Below are positions 17,599-26,299 of a stretch of 64,000 nt of DNA, piece after piece. The DNA lies in NCBI GenBank assembly GCA_964518905.1, contig CAZFJL010000017.1, positions 15,934 through 79,933 on the forward strand, in the 5' to 3' direction. A program made the translations under genes and the position numbers. The notes under the pieces are model-generated. The model was not told the origin of the DNA and searched no databases. It saw only the letters and a program-made list of their open reading frames with translations. The first letter of the stretch is position 1. The number at the start of each line of letters is the position of its first letter. Source of the stretch: RDYZ01 sp964518905. GTDB taxonomy: Bacteria; Cyanobacteriota; Cyanobacteriia; Cyanobacteriales; Geitlerinemataceae.

Positions 17599-19712
17599 TG
17601 CACGATCGCAAGCTTGGCGTTGATATGGCTCGCGCTTTGTCTCACGTCAAATCCGTTTATGGCAACTCTGCTGCACACGCTCGGCGTTTAGGCTTACTCG
17701 AAGATCCATTGTTCGGACGGTCTCTTCGATCTCCAGAATGGATAGCATCAACTGGGTCAACAGGATCAACAGGATCAACTCGGTCAATACGACTGCGATC
17801 GCGAGCTCTTCAAGCGATCCTGTTGATCGGCTTGACGTTGTCAATCGTGACGTTGGCCGACCCAGCCCGTGCGTCATTGGATGTCGCCGATGACTCTCGC
17901 CTAGGTTTTGGCTTGCTGCTCATCACCATTTTGATTGCGATTAATGCGTTTTTTGTCGCAGCGGAATTCGCGATGGTGTCTGTACGCCGATCGCAAATCG
18001 ATCGCCTGGTGGAATCCGGCGACACACAGGCGAAAACGGTACAGATTCTTCAGCGTGATATTGATTTGCTGCTGTCCTCGACTCAGTTTGGGATCACGCT
18101 CTCTAGTCTTGCGCTGGGCTGGACTGGCGAACAAACGATGGCGCAGTTTGTCGTTTTCCTGTTTCACTATTTGCCGCCGTCGATCGCTCCCGAACCCATC
18201 GTCGCCCACACGATCGCCGTCCCGGTCGCCTTTGCCCTCATCGCCTATCTTCAGATTGTCCTTGGTGAACTGTGCCCTAAATCCTTAGCGTTGCTGTATC
18301 CGGAACAGCTCGCCCGCTTTTTTGGCCCTCCCAGTTTGGCGATCGCCCGCTGTTTCCGTCCGTTTCTCTGGGCGATTAATCAATCCACACGTTTTCTACT
18401 CAGAACCTTTGGCGTCCGGGTCTCCACGCTCACGGCCTACAATCACGTCACCTCCGAAGAGCTGCAACAGATTATCGCGAAAGAAGGCGAGGTTACGGGG
18501 CTCGAAGCTGAGGAACGCGAATGGCTCAATAATATTTTTGAGTTTGGGGACGTGACCGTTGAGGAGATCATGACGCCACGTACGCAAGTTTGCGTGATCG
18601 AGAGTCAGGCGACGATCGGAGAGGTGTTTGAAGAGGTCGCCGAGAGCTGCCATTCGTGCTATCCCGTGATTGGTGAATCCTTTGACGATGTGCGCGGCAT
18701 TATTTGCGTCAAAGATCTCGCAGAACCCCTTACGGCCTCGGGCGATCGGCGCGATACACCGATTACGGACTGGATTGTGCCGGTGCGTTTTGTCCCGGAA
18801 TATACTCCGCTGGTTGAGCTGATGCCGCTGTTGCAGCGCTCATCCCAAACCATGGTGATGGTGGTGGATGAATTTGGCGGAACCGCCGGACTGGTGACGC
18901 TCCAGGATGCGATCGAAGAAATCTTCGGCGATTCTCTTTATCCCGATCCCTCAGAAGAGCCCAACGTTGAATTCATCGACGAGCGACAGTTTTTAGTTCG
19001 CGCTCAACTCCATGTGGAAGAGGCCAATGATCTCCTCGATCTCAACTTGCCGATCTCCGAGGACTATCAAACCATTGCCGGTTTACTCATTTTCTACATG
19101 CAGAAAATCCCGGAGGTGGGCGAAGCCTTTCGGATCAATGATCTTGAACTTTCGGTGCAATCTGCGGATGGCCCTCGTCTCGAACGGATTTATATCCACC
19201 ACATTGACCCCAACCCGACGATCGATCTGGATGCACCCGATCGCCTACTGAGTCTGGTGGAAGCAGACCTAGCCGATCCTGAATCCTCACCACAACCACC
19301 GCAGGATCAGTCTGCCCCCCTGAGTCCTGAACTCATCGCCGAGTTCACCGGTGCCGCCTTTGAGACCCAAGTCTCTGTAGACTTCGCGGATCGTGAACCC
19401 TGTGATGGGGAAATGGACGAGATCGATGCAATTGATCCCCTTTCACCGATGTCTTCCCCAGAGGTCTTGCCCACCTCCGAAAGCGACAATATCCAAAATC
19501 CCGAAAATTCCGACACTCACGCCACATCGGATCATCCCACGACATCCGAATCCGATCCCCCAAAACCTGGCGTTTCAGAACAGGCGATCAATGAGTTGCG
19601 GAATGCCACACTTCTCGACTCTCCCCTCACGGGCGTACCACTCGACTGGCAACGTGATAATAGCTCACCTCCCGACCCCGATCTCCCGGATGAATCATCC
19701 CCGAAGGCATGA
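17598..19712 (+). CDS. CorC/HlyC-family (DUF21-CBS) membrane protein
   Basis: The 704-residue protein has the three domains of the CNNM/CorC family, linked to Mg2+/Co2+ efflux and often annotated as hemolysin. These are a DUF21 membrane domain (about 100-290, beginning with the conserved AAEFAMVSVRRSQIDRL), a CBS pair (about 305-430, with the EIMTPRTQV motif) and a CorC_HlyC domain (about 445-530, with the preceding FGGTAGLVTLQDAIEEIFG). The N-terminal 95 residues include a Gly-Ser-Thr repeat (TGSTGSTGST), encoded by a short DNA repeat, and an extra hydrophobic segment. The C-terminal 160 residues are acidic, Pro/Ser-rich and probably disordered, making it longer than typical members. It converges with the ABC gene, with two bases between stop codons. 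Confidence 0.92.
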   Translation: MHDRKLGVDMARALSHVKSVYGNSAAHARRLGLLEDPLFGRSLRSPEWIASTGSTGSTGSTRSIRLRSRALQAILLIGLTLSIVTLADPARASLDVADDSRLGFGLLLITILIAINAFFVAAEFAMVSVRRSQIDRLVESGDTQAKTVQILQRDIDLLLSSTQFGITLSSLALGWTGEQTMAQFVVFLFHYLPPSIAPEPIVAHTIAVPVAFALIAYLQIVLGELCPKSLALLYPEQLARFFGPPSLAIARCFRPFLWAINQSTRFLLRTFGVRVSTLTAYNHVTSEELQQIIAKEGEVTGLEAEEREWLNNIFEFGDVTVEEIMTPRTQVCVIESQATIGEVFEEVAESCHSCYPVIGESFDDVRGIICVKDLAEPLTASGDRRDTPITDWIVPVRFVPEYTPLVELMPLLQRSSQTMVMVVDEFGGTAGLVTLQDAIEEIFGDSLYPDPSEEPNVEFIDERQFLVRAQLHVEEANDLLDLNLPISEDYQTIAGLLIFYMQKIPEVGEAFRINDLELSVQSADGPRLERIYIHHIDPNPTIDLDAPDRLLSLVEADLADPESSPQPPQDQSAPLSPELIAEFTGAAFETQVSVDFADREPCDGEMDEIDAIDPLSPMSSPEVLPTSESDNIQNPENSDTHATSDHPTTSESDPPKPGVSEQAINELRNATLLDSPLTGVPLDWQRDNSSPPDPDLPDESSPKA

Positions 19713-19714
19713 AT

Positions 19715-21454
19715 TTAACCGCTTGCACGGGCGAGCAGAGGCGCAGCTCCGAGCAAAGCCTGGGTGTACGGGTGCTGCGGCTGGCTAAAGACATCATGCG
19801 TTGCACCAATTTCGACGATCTTGCCGCCATTCATCACGGCAATCCGATCGCAGAAATATCGCGCCACCCATAGATCGTGGGTGATGAACAAATACGTCAG
19901 TTCAAACTCGTCTTTTAAATCGCGCATCAGATCTAAAACCCGCGATTGCACATTCGCATCCAGCATACTGACCGGTTCATCACAGATGACAAACTTCGGG
20001 CGGGTGATTAAAGCGCGGGCGATCGCGACGCGCTGTTGCTGGCCGCCGGAAAGTTGATCGGGATAGCGATCGTAAAAGTCACGCTCAAGACCAACGCGAT
20101 CGAGCATCGCCAAAACCTGATCCTTGGCGGCGCTTACCGTTTCGGCCAGCGCGTGAACCAACAGCGGATCGGCGATCGCCTCGCCGATCGTCATCATCGG
20201 ATTGAGACAGGCTCGCGGATCTTGGAACACCATTTGCATTTGGCGACGCTGCTGGCGCAAATCCTGGCGCGATAGCTGAGTGATATCGCGCCCGAGAAAT
20301 TCCACCCGTCCGCTCGTCGGCGGGATCAGTTGCAGCAACGTCCGCGACAGGGTCGATTTTCCGCAGCCGGATTCCCCCACCAGTCCCAGAATTTCACCTT
20401 GGAAAATCTCGAAATTGAGACCATCGACGGCGCGAATTTTGCGATCGCTGCCATCGCTCGAATGGCCACGGCGCAGACGGTTGACCAGTGTGACGAGGGG
20501 ATTTTCAGCGAGGGTATAGTGCTGGGTTAGGTCGATCGCGCGAATGACGACATCACGCGGGTCGGCGGCAATATCAGAGGTCGCCATCGGTTCCCGATTA
20601 TCCGGTACTGCCTGCGGCGTCGCGTCCTGATCCGTCTCCTCGCTGATCTCGTCCAAGGCTTCACGATCGGCGATCGCGTGTAGATGTAACGCCGCCTCCA
20701 GTAGCGATTGCGCATAGGGATGCTTCGGGGTTTGCAGCACGGTCTCGGCGGTATCGCATTCCACGAGCTGACCGTCGTGCATCACCGCGACGCGATCGCT
20801 ATACTGTGCCACCATCGCCAGATCGTGGGAAATCAGCAGCAACCCGAGGTCGCGCTCACGACAGAGGCGCGACAGCTCATCGAGGATTTGCGCCGAGACG
20901 GTGACATCTAGGCTCGTGGTCGGTTCGTCCGCGACGATCAGTTTTGGATCGAGCAAGAGCGCCAGGGCGATCGCCACCCGCTGACGCATTCCGCCGCTGA
21001 ATTCGTGGGGATATTGCGCCCAGCGATCGGCGGGGATTTTGACGGTGTTGAGGGTTTCGAGGGCTTTGGCTTTCGCGGCGGCGCGATCGAGCTTGGGGCG
21101 GTGGGCTTGGAGCGTTTCGAGACAATGATCGCCGATCGTCATCAGCGGATCGAGGCGCGTCATCGGGTCTTGGAACACCAGCGCCACCGCTTCGCCGCGA
21201 AACTGTCGCAGCCGCTCGGCGTCAAATCCTAATATCGGCTCGCCGCAAAACCGAATCTCGCCCTCGGTACGGCTCCCAGCGGGCAACAGCCGAATCGCCG
21301 CGCGTCCCAGGGTCGATTTACCGCAGCCAGATTCGCCCACTAACCCGAGAATTTCGCCTGCGTGCAGGCAAAACGAGACGCTATCCACCGATCGATCCGT
21401 GGTGTTGGGATAGGTAATCGAGAGGCGATCAAGTTCGAGGAGTGGAGCAGCCAT
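19715..21454 (-). CDS. Fused di/oligopeptide-type ABC transporter ATPase (DppD-DppF-like)
   Basis: The 579-residue protein contains two complete ABC ATPase domains. The first (about 1-250) has Walker A GESGCGKST at 40-48, signature FSGGMRQRV and Walker B LIVADEPTTSLDV. The second (about 305-575) has Walker A GESGCGKST, signature LSGGQQQRV and Walker B FVICDEPVSMLD. Both belong to the peptide/nickel importer group, in which DppD and DppF are normally separate proteins. The roughly 60-residue linker is polar. No permease or binding-protein gene is next to it, so it is an orphan energiser. A second, different fused copy lies at 41171 beside a DppB-type permease. Confidence 0.92.
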   Translation of the reverse strand: MAAPLLELDRLSITYPNTTDRSVDSVSFCLHAGEILGLVGESGCGKSTLGRAAIRLLPAGSRTEGEIRFCGEPILGFDAERLRQFRGEAVALVFQDPMTRLDPLMTIGDHCLETLQAHRPKLDRAAAKAKALETLNTVKIPADRWAQYPHEFSGGMRQRVAIALALLLDPKLIVADEPTTSLDVTVSAQILDELSRLCRERDLGLLLISHDLAMVAQYSDRVAVMHDGQLVECDTAETVLQTPKHPYAQSLLEAALHLHAIADREALDEISEETDQDATPQAVPDNREPMATSDIAADPRDVVIRAIDLTQHYTLAENPLVTLVNRLRRGHSSDGSDRKIRAVDGLNFEIFQGEILGLVGESGCGKSTLSRTLLQLIPPTSGRVEFLGRDITQLSRQDLRQQRRQMQMVFQDPRACLNPMMTIGEAIADPLLVHALAETVSAAKDQVLAMLDRVGLERDFYDRYPDQLSGGQQQRVAIARALITRPKFVICDEPVSMLDANVQSRVLDLMRDLKDEFELTYLFITHDLWVARYFCDRIAVMNGGKIVEIGATHDVFSQPQHPYTQALLGAAPLLARASG

Positions 21455-21696
21455 AACGAAGGTAGCCGGATCGGGGTGTGGGTTAAGCCGCTGGAATCAT
21501 CTGAAATCATCACAGAGTCATCGCGGCCTTCACACGAGAGAATAACACTCTGTTCCATTCCCTTACTTTTGGAAAAGTTACGCAAAAGTCCGACGGCCAA
21601 CCCGTTTGGACAGCAATCCTGAGCAATGAGCGTTACAAACCGATACAATGTCTCCACTTTCAATCTATGCGCTCGGTGTCCTGGGTGCTTATCGTG

Positions 21697-21894
21697 ATGG
21701 ATCGCTCCAAACTAACAGCCATTATTACCGGAGCTATTTCGCTGATTTTGGCGATCGCCTATCTGATGTTGGTTCAGTTGCTCGATTTACGCGGCGAGAT
21801 GATCCCCGCGCCGATCGGTGATCTATCGCTTCAACCCATCACCCCGATCGCCCGCTTCGGCATCATCGCAATCGTCACGAATTTTTCAATTTGA
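21697..21894 (+). CDS. Small hypothetical membrane protein
   Basis: The protein has about 65 residues from the ATG at 21697; a longer frame starts at 21667. Residues 7-28 form one strong hydrophobic helix (AIITGAISLILAIAYLMLVQ), followed by a short LDLRGEMIPAP segment that looks conserved, and a weaker hydrophobic end. It resembles small proteins seen in many cyanobacteria, but I cannot name a family or function. It precedes the glycosyltransferase gene by 46 bp on the same strand, so the two may be co-transcribed. Confidence 0.55.
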   Translation: MDRSKLTAIITGAISLILAIAYLMLVQLLDLRGEMIPAPIGDLSLQPITPIARFGIIAIVTNFSI

Positions 21895-21940
21895 GCCAGC
21901 TTGGACTCAATCACTGACCCGATCGCTAACCCAACCTATC

Positions 21941-23002
21941 GTGAAACAACTTTTCATCTCGACCCCCGTTGGGCCGCTCGGTTCCGGCCTCGGCGGTGGC
22001 ATTGACCTGACGCTCTCGAATGCAGCCCGATCGCAAATTTCGCGCGGCCATGAGGTCACGATCGTTGCACCCCAAGGATCGCATCTGCCCGATCTACCGA
22101 TCGTCGAGATCCCCGGCAATCTCCAAGTCCCGGCGCAAACCCAGAGGCGAGACAGCATGATCGATCTGCCTGCGAATTCGGTGTTGGCGAATATGTTTGA
22201 GTATGCGCGTCAGGTGCAGCAGGACTATGACGTGATTTTGCACTTCACCTATGATTGGCTGCCGTTTTTCCTGACGCCATTCTTTGAAACGCCGATCGCC
22301 CACTTTGTCAGTATGGGATCAATGACGGACGCAATGGACGGCGCGATCAGCAGGGTCTACGCGCAGCATCCCGAGTCGATCGCCTTTTGTACTCGCACCC
22401 AGGCGGCGACGTTTCCGTTTGTGAAGAATAATCCGATCTGTCTGACGGGAGGTCTCGATCTCGATCTGTATCGTTTCCAGGCGAAAGCGGGGAATGCGTT
22501 GGCCTGGGTGGGACGAATTGCGCCGGAGAAGGGGATCGAGGACGCGATCGCGGCGGTGGATTGGCTGGGGATTCCGCTTAAGGTGTTTGGCAATATCCAG
22601 GATGCGGCCTACTGGGACGAGGTGCGGGCGCGTCATCCGAATGCGCCGATCGAGTATGGCGGATTTCTGGAAACGCGGGATTTACAGGCGGCAATCGGCG
22701 ACTGTCGGGCGCTGCTGCTCACGTCGCATTGGGTGGAAGCCTTTGGCAATGTGGCGATCGAGGCGTTGGCCTGTGGTGTGCCGGTGATCAGCTCACGCTG
22801 TGGGGGGCCGGAGGAAATTGTGACGGATGGTCAGGTCGGTTTTTTGTTTGATATTGCAGATGTGGATGGGTTGGTCGCGGCGATCGGTCAGATTGGACGC
22901 ATTGACCGGCAGGCATGTCGCACGTTAGCGGAGCGAGAGTATTCGCTCACAGCGTTTGGCGATCGGGTTGAGCATTGGCTACGGCGGGTGATTGATGCTT
23001 AA
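21941..23002 (+). CDS. Family 4 glycosyltransferase
   Basis: GT-B fold glycosyltransferase of about 353 residues that transfers a sugar from a nucleotide donor to an acceptor I cannot identify. The N-terminal domain has the glycine-rich acceptor-side loop TPVGPLGSGLGGG. The C-terminal domain has the GT4 donor motif EAFGNVAIEALACGVPVISS, in which two glutamates are spaced by seven residues. The frame runs open from 21818, but the upstream 41 residues are low quality. The GTG at 21941 directly before KQLFISTPVG gives the usual family start. No other polysaccharide genes are adjacent. Confidence 0.88.
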   Translation: MKQLFISTPVGPLGSGLGGGIDLTLSNAARSQISRGHEVTIVAPQGSHLPDLPIVEIPGNLQVPAQTQRRDSMIDLPANSVLANMFEYARQVQQDYDVILHFTYDWLPFFLTPFFETPIAHFVSMGSMTDAMDGAISRVYAQHPESIAFCTRTQAATFPFVKNNPICLTGGLDLDLYRFQAKAGNALAWVGRIAPEKGIEDAIAAVDWLGIPLKVFGNIQDAAYWDEVRARHPNAPIEYGGFLETRDLQAAIGDCRALLLTSHWVEAFGNVAIEALACGVPVISSRCGGPEEIVTDGQVGFLFDIADVDGLVAAIGQIGRIDRQACRTLAEREYSLTAFGDRVEHWLRRVIDA

Positions 23003-23030
23003 CTGTGGTCAAATTTAGCGTCGCTAACGC

Positions 23031-23054
23031 AAAAAAACCTTGCGATGCAAGGCT
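23031..23054 (-). terminator. Intrinsic terminator of mraY
   Basis: On the minus strand a GCCTTGC-ATC-GCAAGG hairpin is followed by seven T residues. It lies just after the mraY stop codon. Confidence 0.85.
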
Positions 23055-23088
23055 TTAAAAGCAAATTATTAGTACGTGATTCCGGTAT

Positions 23089-24204
23089 CTAGATGGTGTA
23101 GAGCAAAAAGGCTAGGACGCCAAGGGATAGCGTGACTAAATAGAACGTTGTGACAACGTTAATCTCAGACCAACCGCAGAGTTCGAGGTGATGGTGAAAA
23201 GGAGCCATCTTAAACATCCGTTTACCAACGCCGTTCTCATCTTTGGTTGCTTTGTAGTAGACCACCTGCAAGATGACGGAAAGGGTCTCGAAGAAAAACA
23301 GACCCGTGACGAGCAGGAGACCAAATAACGTATTCGAGGCGATCGCCACGCCCGCGAGAGCCGCACCCAGCGCCAGCGATCCGGTATCGCCCATAAAAAC
23401 CCGTGCCGGGTTGCGATTAAAAAAGAGAAATCCTAAACAGCCGCCGCTCATGCAAATGCAAAACAACGCCAGGGCGGGAGAGGTAGGCGCGACGATCGCA
23501 CTCAACCCCAGAAAGGCTAACGCTCCGGTTCCGCCCATCAGGCCATCGAGACCGTCCGTCAGGTTGGTTGCATTACTTTCAGCGACGATCGTAAACCCGG
23601 CCAGCACCCAAAACAAAGCGCCGATCGAGAGCGTGACGCCGCCAGGAAAGAGAATCTGAGTCAGGTCGATCGCCAAGTCGGATCGCCAACCCATCCAGCC
23701 ACAAAACAACACCGCGCCGATGATTTGCAAGATCAGCTTCAGGCGCGGCGAAATGCCTTTATTTGACTTGTGTCGCAAAACTTGCCAGTCATCAATCCAG
23801 CCGATCGCAGCGTAGGCCAGTGTCAAAACTGCAACACCCAAGACGGAAAGACGATCGGCAGATTCTAAGTTAGGTGAGAGATACGCCCACAGGGTCGCGA
23901 GGATCGCGGAACCCGGTACGAATAAAATCCCCCCCATCGTCGGGGTTCCGGCTTTTTTGAGGTGTGCCTGTGGGCCATCTTCGCGGATAAACTGCCCCGT
24001 TTTTAGCGCACGTAGCCACGGCACGCCCCAGTAGCCACAGATTGCCGTGAGTAAGGCGCTGCTCCAGAACGGCAGCGAGAATCCAGGCAAAACGGTGTAG
24101 TAGCTATCGAGGCCGAGCAGTATCACCGTCGCGATGGTCGCGAGACCACAGGTGATCTGTGTGCCGGAGAGTGCGATCTTGTGCGTATAGGAGGAAAGTT
24201 TCAC
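23089..24204 (-). CDS. mraY: Phospho-N-acetylmuramoyl-pentapeptide-transferase
   Basis: Integral membrane enzyme of peptidoglycan synthesis. It moves phospho-MurNAc-pentapeptide from UDP to undecaprenyl phosphate, giving lipid I. The 371-residue protein has about ten membrane segments and all signature blocks: the KKAGTPTMGG loop near 82-91, a G-WIDDW aspartate pair, NLTDGLDGL, and FMGDTGSLALG plus the MAPFHHHLELCGW motif near the C-terminus. It starts with GTG at 24204. No mur or other cell-wall genes flank it here, so it is apparently a single transcription unit with its own terminator. Confidence 0.97.
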   Translation of the reverse strand: MKLSSYTHKIALSGTQITCGLATIATVILLGLDSYYTVLPGFSLPFWSSALLTAICGYWGVPWLRALKTGQFIREDGPQAHLKKAGTPTMGGILFVPGSAILATLWAYLSPNLESADRLSVLGVAVLTLAYAAIGWIDDWQVLRHKSNKGISPRLKLILQIIGAVLFCGWMGWRSDLAIDLTQILFPGGVTLSIGALFWVLAGFTIVAESNATNLTDGLDGLMGGTGALAFLGLSAIVAPTSPALALFCICMSGGCLGFLFFNRNPARVFMGDTGSLALGAALAGVAIASNTLFGLLLVTGLFFFETLSVILQVVYYKATKDENGVGKRMFKMAPFHHHLELCGWSEINVVTTFYLVTLSLGVLAFLLYTI

Positions 24205-24386
24205 CGAGTTTGACGATGGGGGATTAATTCAGTGCAATGCGTAAATCGAGCGGTAATAGGACGAAAAAGCGGCGAAAAGGTCAGGTTTTATGGGCTGCGA
24301 TCGAGATGTCGTGATGTCATCGACGATCGGCGATCGCAGCAGTACTGACGTTGAGACCGATCTTGAAACTCTCGCCACTTGCGTCG

Positions 24387-24626
24387 CTAGAAGCCGCTGG
24401 CGTTGGAATCATCCGACTCTTCAAAGGGTTCTTCTTCTTCTTCGCCCATGAGAATGAACTCATCTTCTTCGCGAGGCCGTGTCGGGGCTTCAACCTCGTC
24501 ACGCGCAATCAGGCGACCGGTGGATCTTAACCAGTCGAGAATAGAGGTATCGTCGCGCGAGGGAATCAGCTCGGCGGGGTCGTGGCGGGGCAGTTGGCGC
24601 AGGGAAGGGTTATTCGGATCGCGCAT
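24387..24626 (-). CDS. DUF3134-type small protein
   Basis: The 79-residue cyanobacterial protein is of unknown function. The block HDPAELIPSRDDTSILDWL followed by STGRLIARD is characteristic of DUF3134 as I know it. The C-terminal third is strongly acidic (six successive Glu/Asp-rich segments, ending DDSNASGF). The frame opens at a TTG at 24668, but the ATG at 24626 places the family block near the N-terminus as in other members. It directly follows the methyltransferase gene on the same strand and is probably co-transcribed. Confidence 0.8.
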   Translation of the reverse strand: MRDPNNPSLRQLPRHDPAELIPSRDDTSILDWLRSTGRLIARDEVEAPTRPREEDEFILMGEEEEEPFEESDDSNASGF

Positions 24627-24670
24627 TCGAGGTGCTTTAGTCAAAGGTGGAAAATTCGTCAAGGTCAATT

Positions 24671-25993
24671 CTAAGGCATTGCGGGAGTTGCAAGTCCCGC
24701 GAGCGACGATCGTTCGGTTAGCGGACGATCGCCTTTCTGCTGAATTAACACTTGAAAACCACCTAGCCCTTGCGGATCGATTAAATCTCGCAGCACTTGA
24801 TGACGCTGAAAAATTTGAGTGATATCGTTCGCCGTTGCGGTTTGATCTCCGGCCCGATCGCCACTATTTCGCCAGTTCCCTTGTCCGAGACCCGACAACC
24901 GATCGCCCAGTCCCAACGCCATCAGGAATAGCGCCTGCGGGGTTCGCCCCAGCGTCACCAGCCCGAGAGCCTCGCCCCAACGCTCGATCGCGCCGAAATC
25001 AACGTGAGCGGTGATGTCCTGGAGGCCAAGGTTTTGGTAGGGGTCGGGATGATGTTGGTGCTGGCTGTAACAGTTTAAGGTTCCGTCCTGGCGGTAGGGA
25101 ACGTAGTAGCGATCGGTGTCGTAGCCATAGTCGATCGTCAGCACATAGCCGCGATCGAGGATGCGATCAATCGACGTCATCCAGCCTTTGGCAGCAAGGT
25201 TGACCTCGGTGGTGTAGCCTACCGGGTAGTGCTGTATTCGATTGGTTTGGCGCTGGGCAGCGGTCTGCTCGGGTGCGTCACGTTGGGTGTTGCAAAGATC
25301 AATTCCCGCATCGGCGAAATACTGCGCGAGTGCCGGTGTCGATAGCTCACCGATCGTCTCGATGCATCCCGCCTCCGGTGCGTTCACGTCGTAGGTCACA
25401 TACACTTCCTGAAGCTGAAACTGGCCTTTGCCCTCGCCCTCGCCATCCTCTGCGCCATTCCCGCCACAAACTCGCACGCGGTGTACCGGGAAGGCATCGA
25501 TCAATTCATTCGAGAAGCAACAGCCGACGATCGACGTATCGGCGATCGCCTCCAGCTCGCACCAGGCGATCAACACCTCCGTTTGCAAATCCGCAAGCTG
25601 CTGTTGTTGCACACGGCGCAAACTCGCTGATTTTTCGACAATCCGGTAATGAATAGCGCGAAAGCAGTCAGGCTCTTCGCGCTTGATGTAGCGCAGCACA
25701 TCCCCGGCGAGAATCCCTTGACCGGCTCCCAGCTCCACCAGGTCGAAGCGATCGGGGCGATCGAGCCGCTGCCACATCTCAACGAGCTGCACCGCGATTA
25801 GCTCACCAAAATCGGCACATAAATGCACCGATGTAGCAAAATCGCCCGCCGCACCCAGGCCGCGCCCTCGACTGTAATAGCCAAGCTCGGGATGGTACAG
25901 CGCCAGATCCATATAGTCCGCAAAGGTAATGCGGCGATCGGGGCTAGCGTCGATCGCCTGGTAGACGATCGTAGTCAGGGAAGATTCGGGCAC
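24671..25993 (-). CDS. MidA/NDUFAF7-type SAM-dependent methyltransferase
   Basis: Class I methyltransferase of about 440 residues (former DUF185). Family features are the start RRITFADYMDLALYHPELGYYS, the SAM-binding VELGAGQGILAGDVL and a later SNELIDAFPVHRV block. The mitochondrial relative NDUFAF7 methylates an arginine of complex I; the bacterial substrate is unproven. The frame is open to 26020, giving an MMLFRF start, but that segment is the 3' arm and T-tract of the terminator of the upstream tRNA gene. I therefore prefer the GTG at 25993 (VPESSLTT), which also fits family N-termini better. The downstream DUF3134 gene is on the same strand. Confidence 0.88.
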   Translation of the reverse strand: MPESSLTTIVYQAIDASPDRRITFADYMDLALYHPELGYYSRGRGLGAAGDFATSVHLCADFGELIAVQLVEMWQRLDRPDRFDLVELGAGQGILAGDVLRYIKREEPDCFRAIHYRIVEKSASLRRVQQQQLADLQTEVLIAWCELEAIADTSIVGCCFSNELIDAFPVHRVRVCGGNGAEDGEGEGKGQFQLQEVYVTYDVNAPEAGCIETIGELSTPALAQYFADAGIDLCNTQRDAPEQTAAQRQTNRIQHYPVGYTTEVNLAAKGWMTSIDRILDRGYVLTIDYGYDTDRYYVPYRQDGTLNCYSQHQHHPDPYQNLGLQDITAHVDFGAIERWGEALGLVTLGRTPQALFLMALGLGDRLSGLGQGNWRNSGDRAGDQTATANDITQIFQRHQVLRDLIDPQGLGGFQVLIQQKGDRPLTERSSLAGLATPAMP

Positions 25994-26008
25994 GGTAGAA
26001 CAAAAACG

Positions 26009-26048
26009 AAAAAGCATCACCCCCAGTGTACGAAGGGCGATGCTTTTT
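26009..26048 (-). terminator. Intrinsic terminator of tRNA-Ser
   Basis: On the minus strand AAAAAGCATC pairs with GATGCTTTTT, followed by further T-rich sequence. It lies about 47 bp after the tRNA 3' end and overlaps the 5' end of the following reading frame. Confidence 0.7.
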
Positions 26049-26095
26049 CTGTTCTCGCAAGCTTCAAATTAAAATTCAAAGCTCACTGTTTAACG

Positions 26096-26183
26096 GAGAG
26101 AGAGGGATTCGAACCCTCGGTACGAATAATTACGTACAACAGATTAGCAATCTGCCGCTTTCAACCACTCAGCCATCTCTCCA
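26096..26183 (-). tRNA. tRNA-Ser (GCU anticodon)
   Basis: Read on the minus strand this is an 88-nt class II tRNA. The acceptor stem GGAGAGA pairs with TCTCTCC. The D arm holds GGCTGAGTGGTTGAAAGC, the anticodon loop contains GCT (serine AGC/AGU codons), a long variable arm pairs GTACG with CGTAC, and the T arm has GGTTCGAATCC. The discriminator base is G, as expected for serine. CCA is not encoded. Confidence 0.96.
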
Positions 26184-26200
26184 TGTCTGACGCTAAGGTA

Positions 26201-26228
26201 GCATATCATAGTTTTTTGCTGATGCAAC
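26201..26228 (-). promoter_or_regulatory. Candidate sigma-70 promoter of tRNA-Ser
   Basis: On the minus strand TTGCAT and TATGCT are separated by 16 bases. The -10 box ends 17 bases before the mature tRNA 5' end, a suitable distance. Confidence 0.5.
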
Positions 26229-26299
26229 CCATGAATTTCAGACGTAAGACTCGTAGTCTCAAATCGGCTCGATTAGGCTCCGGCAGCGTTCCTCAAACC

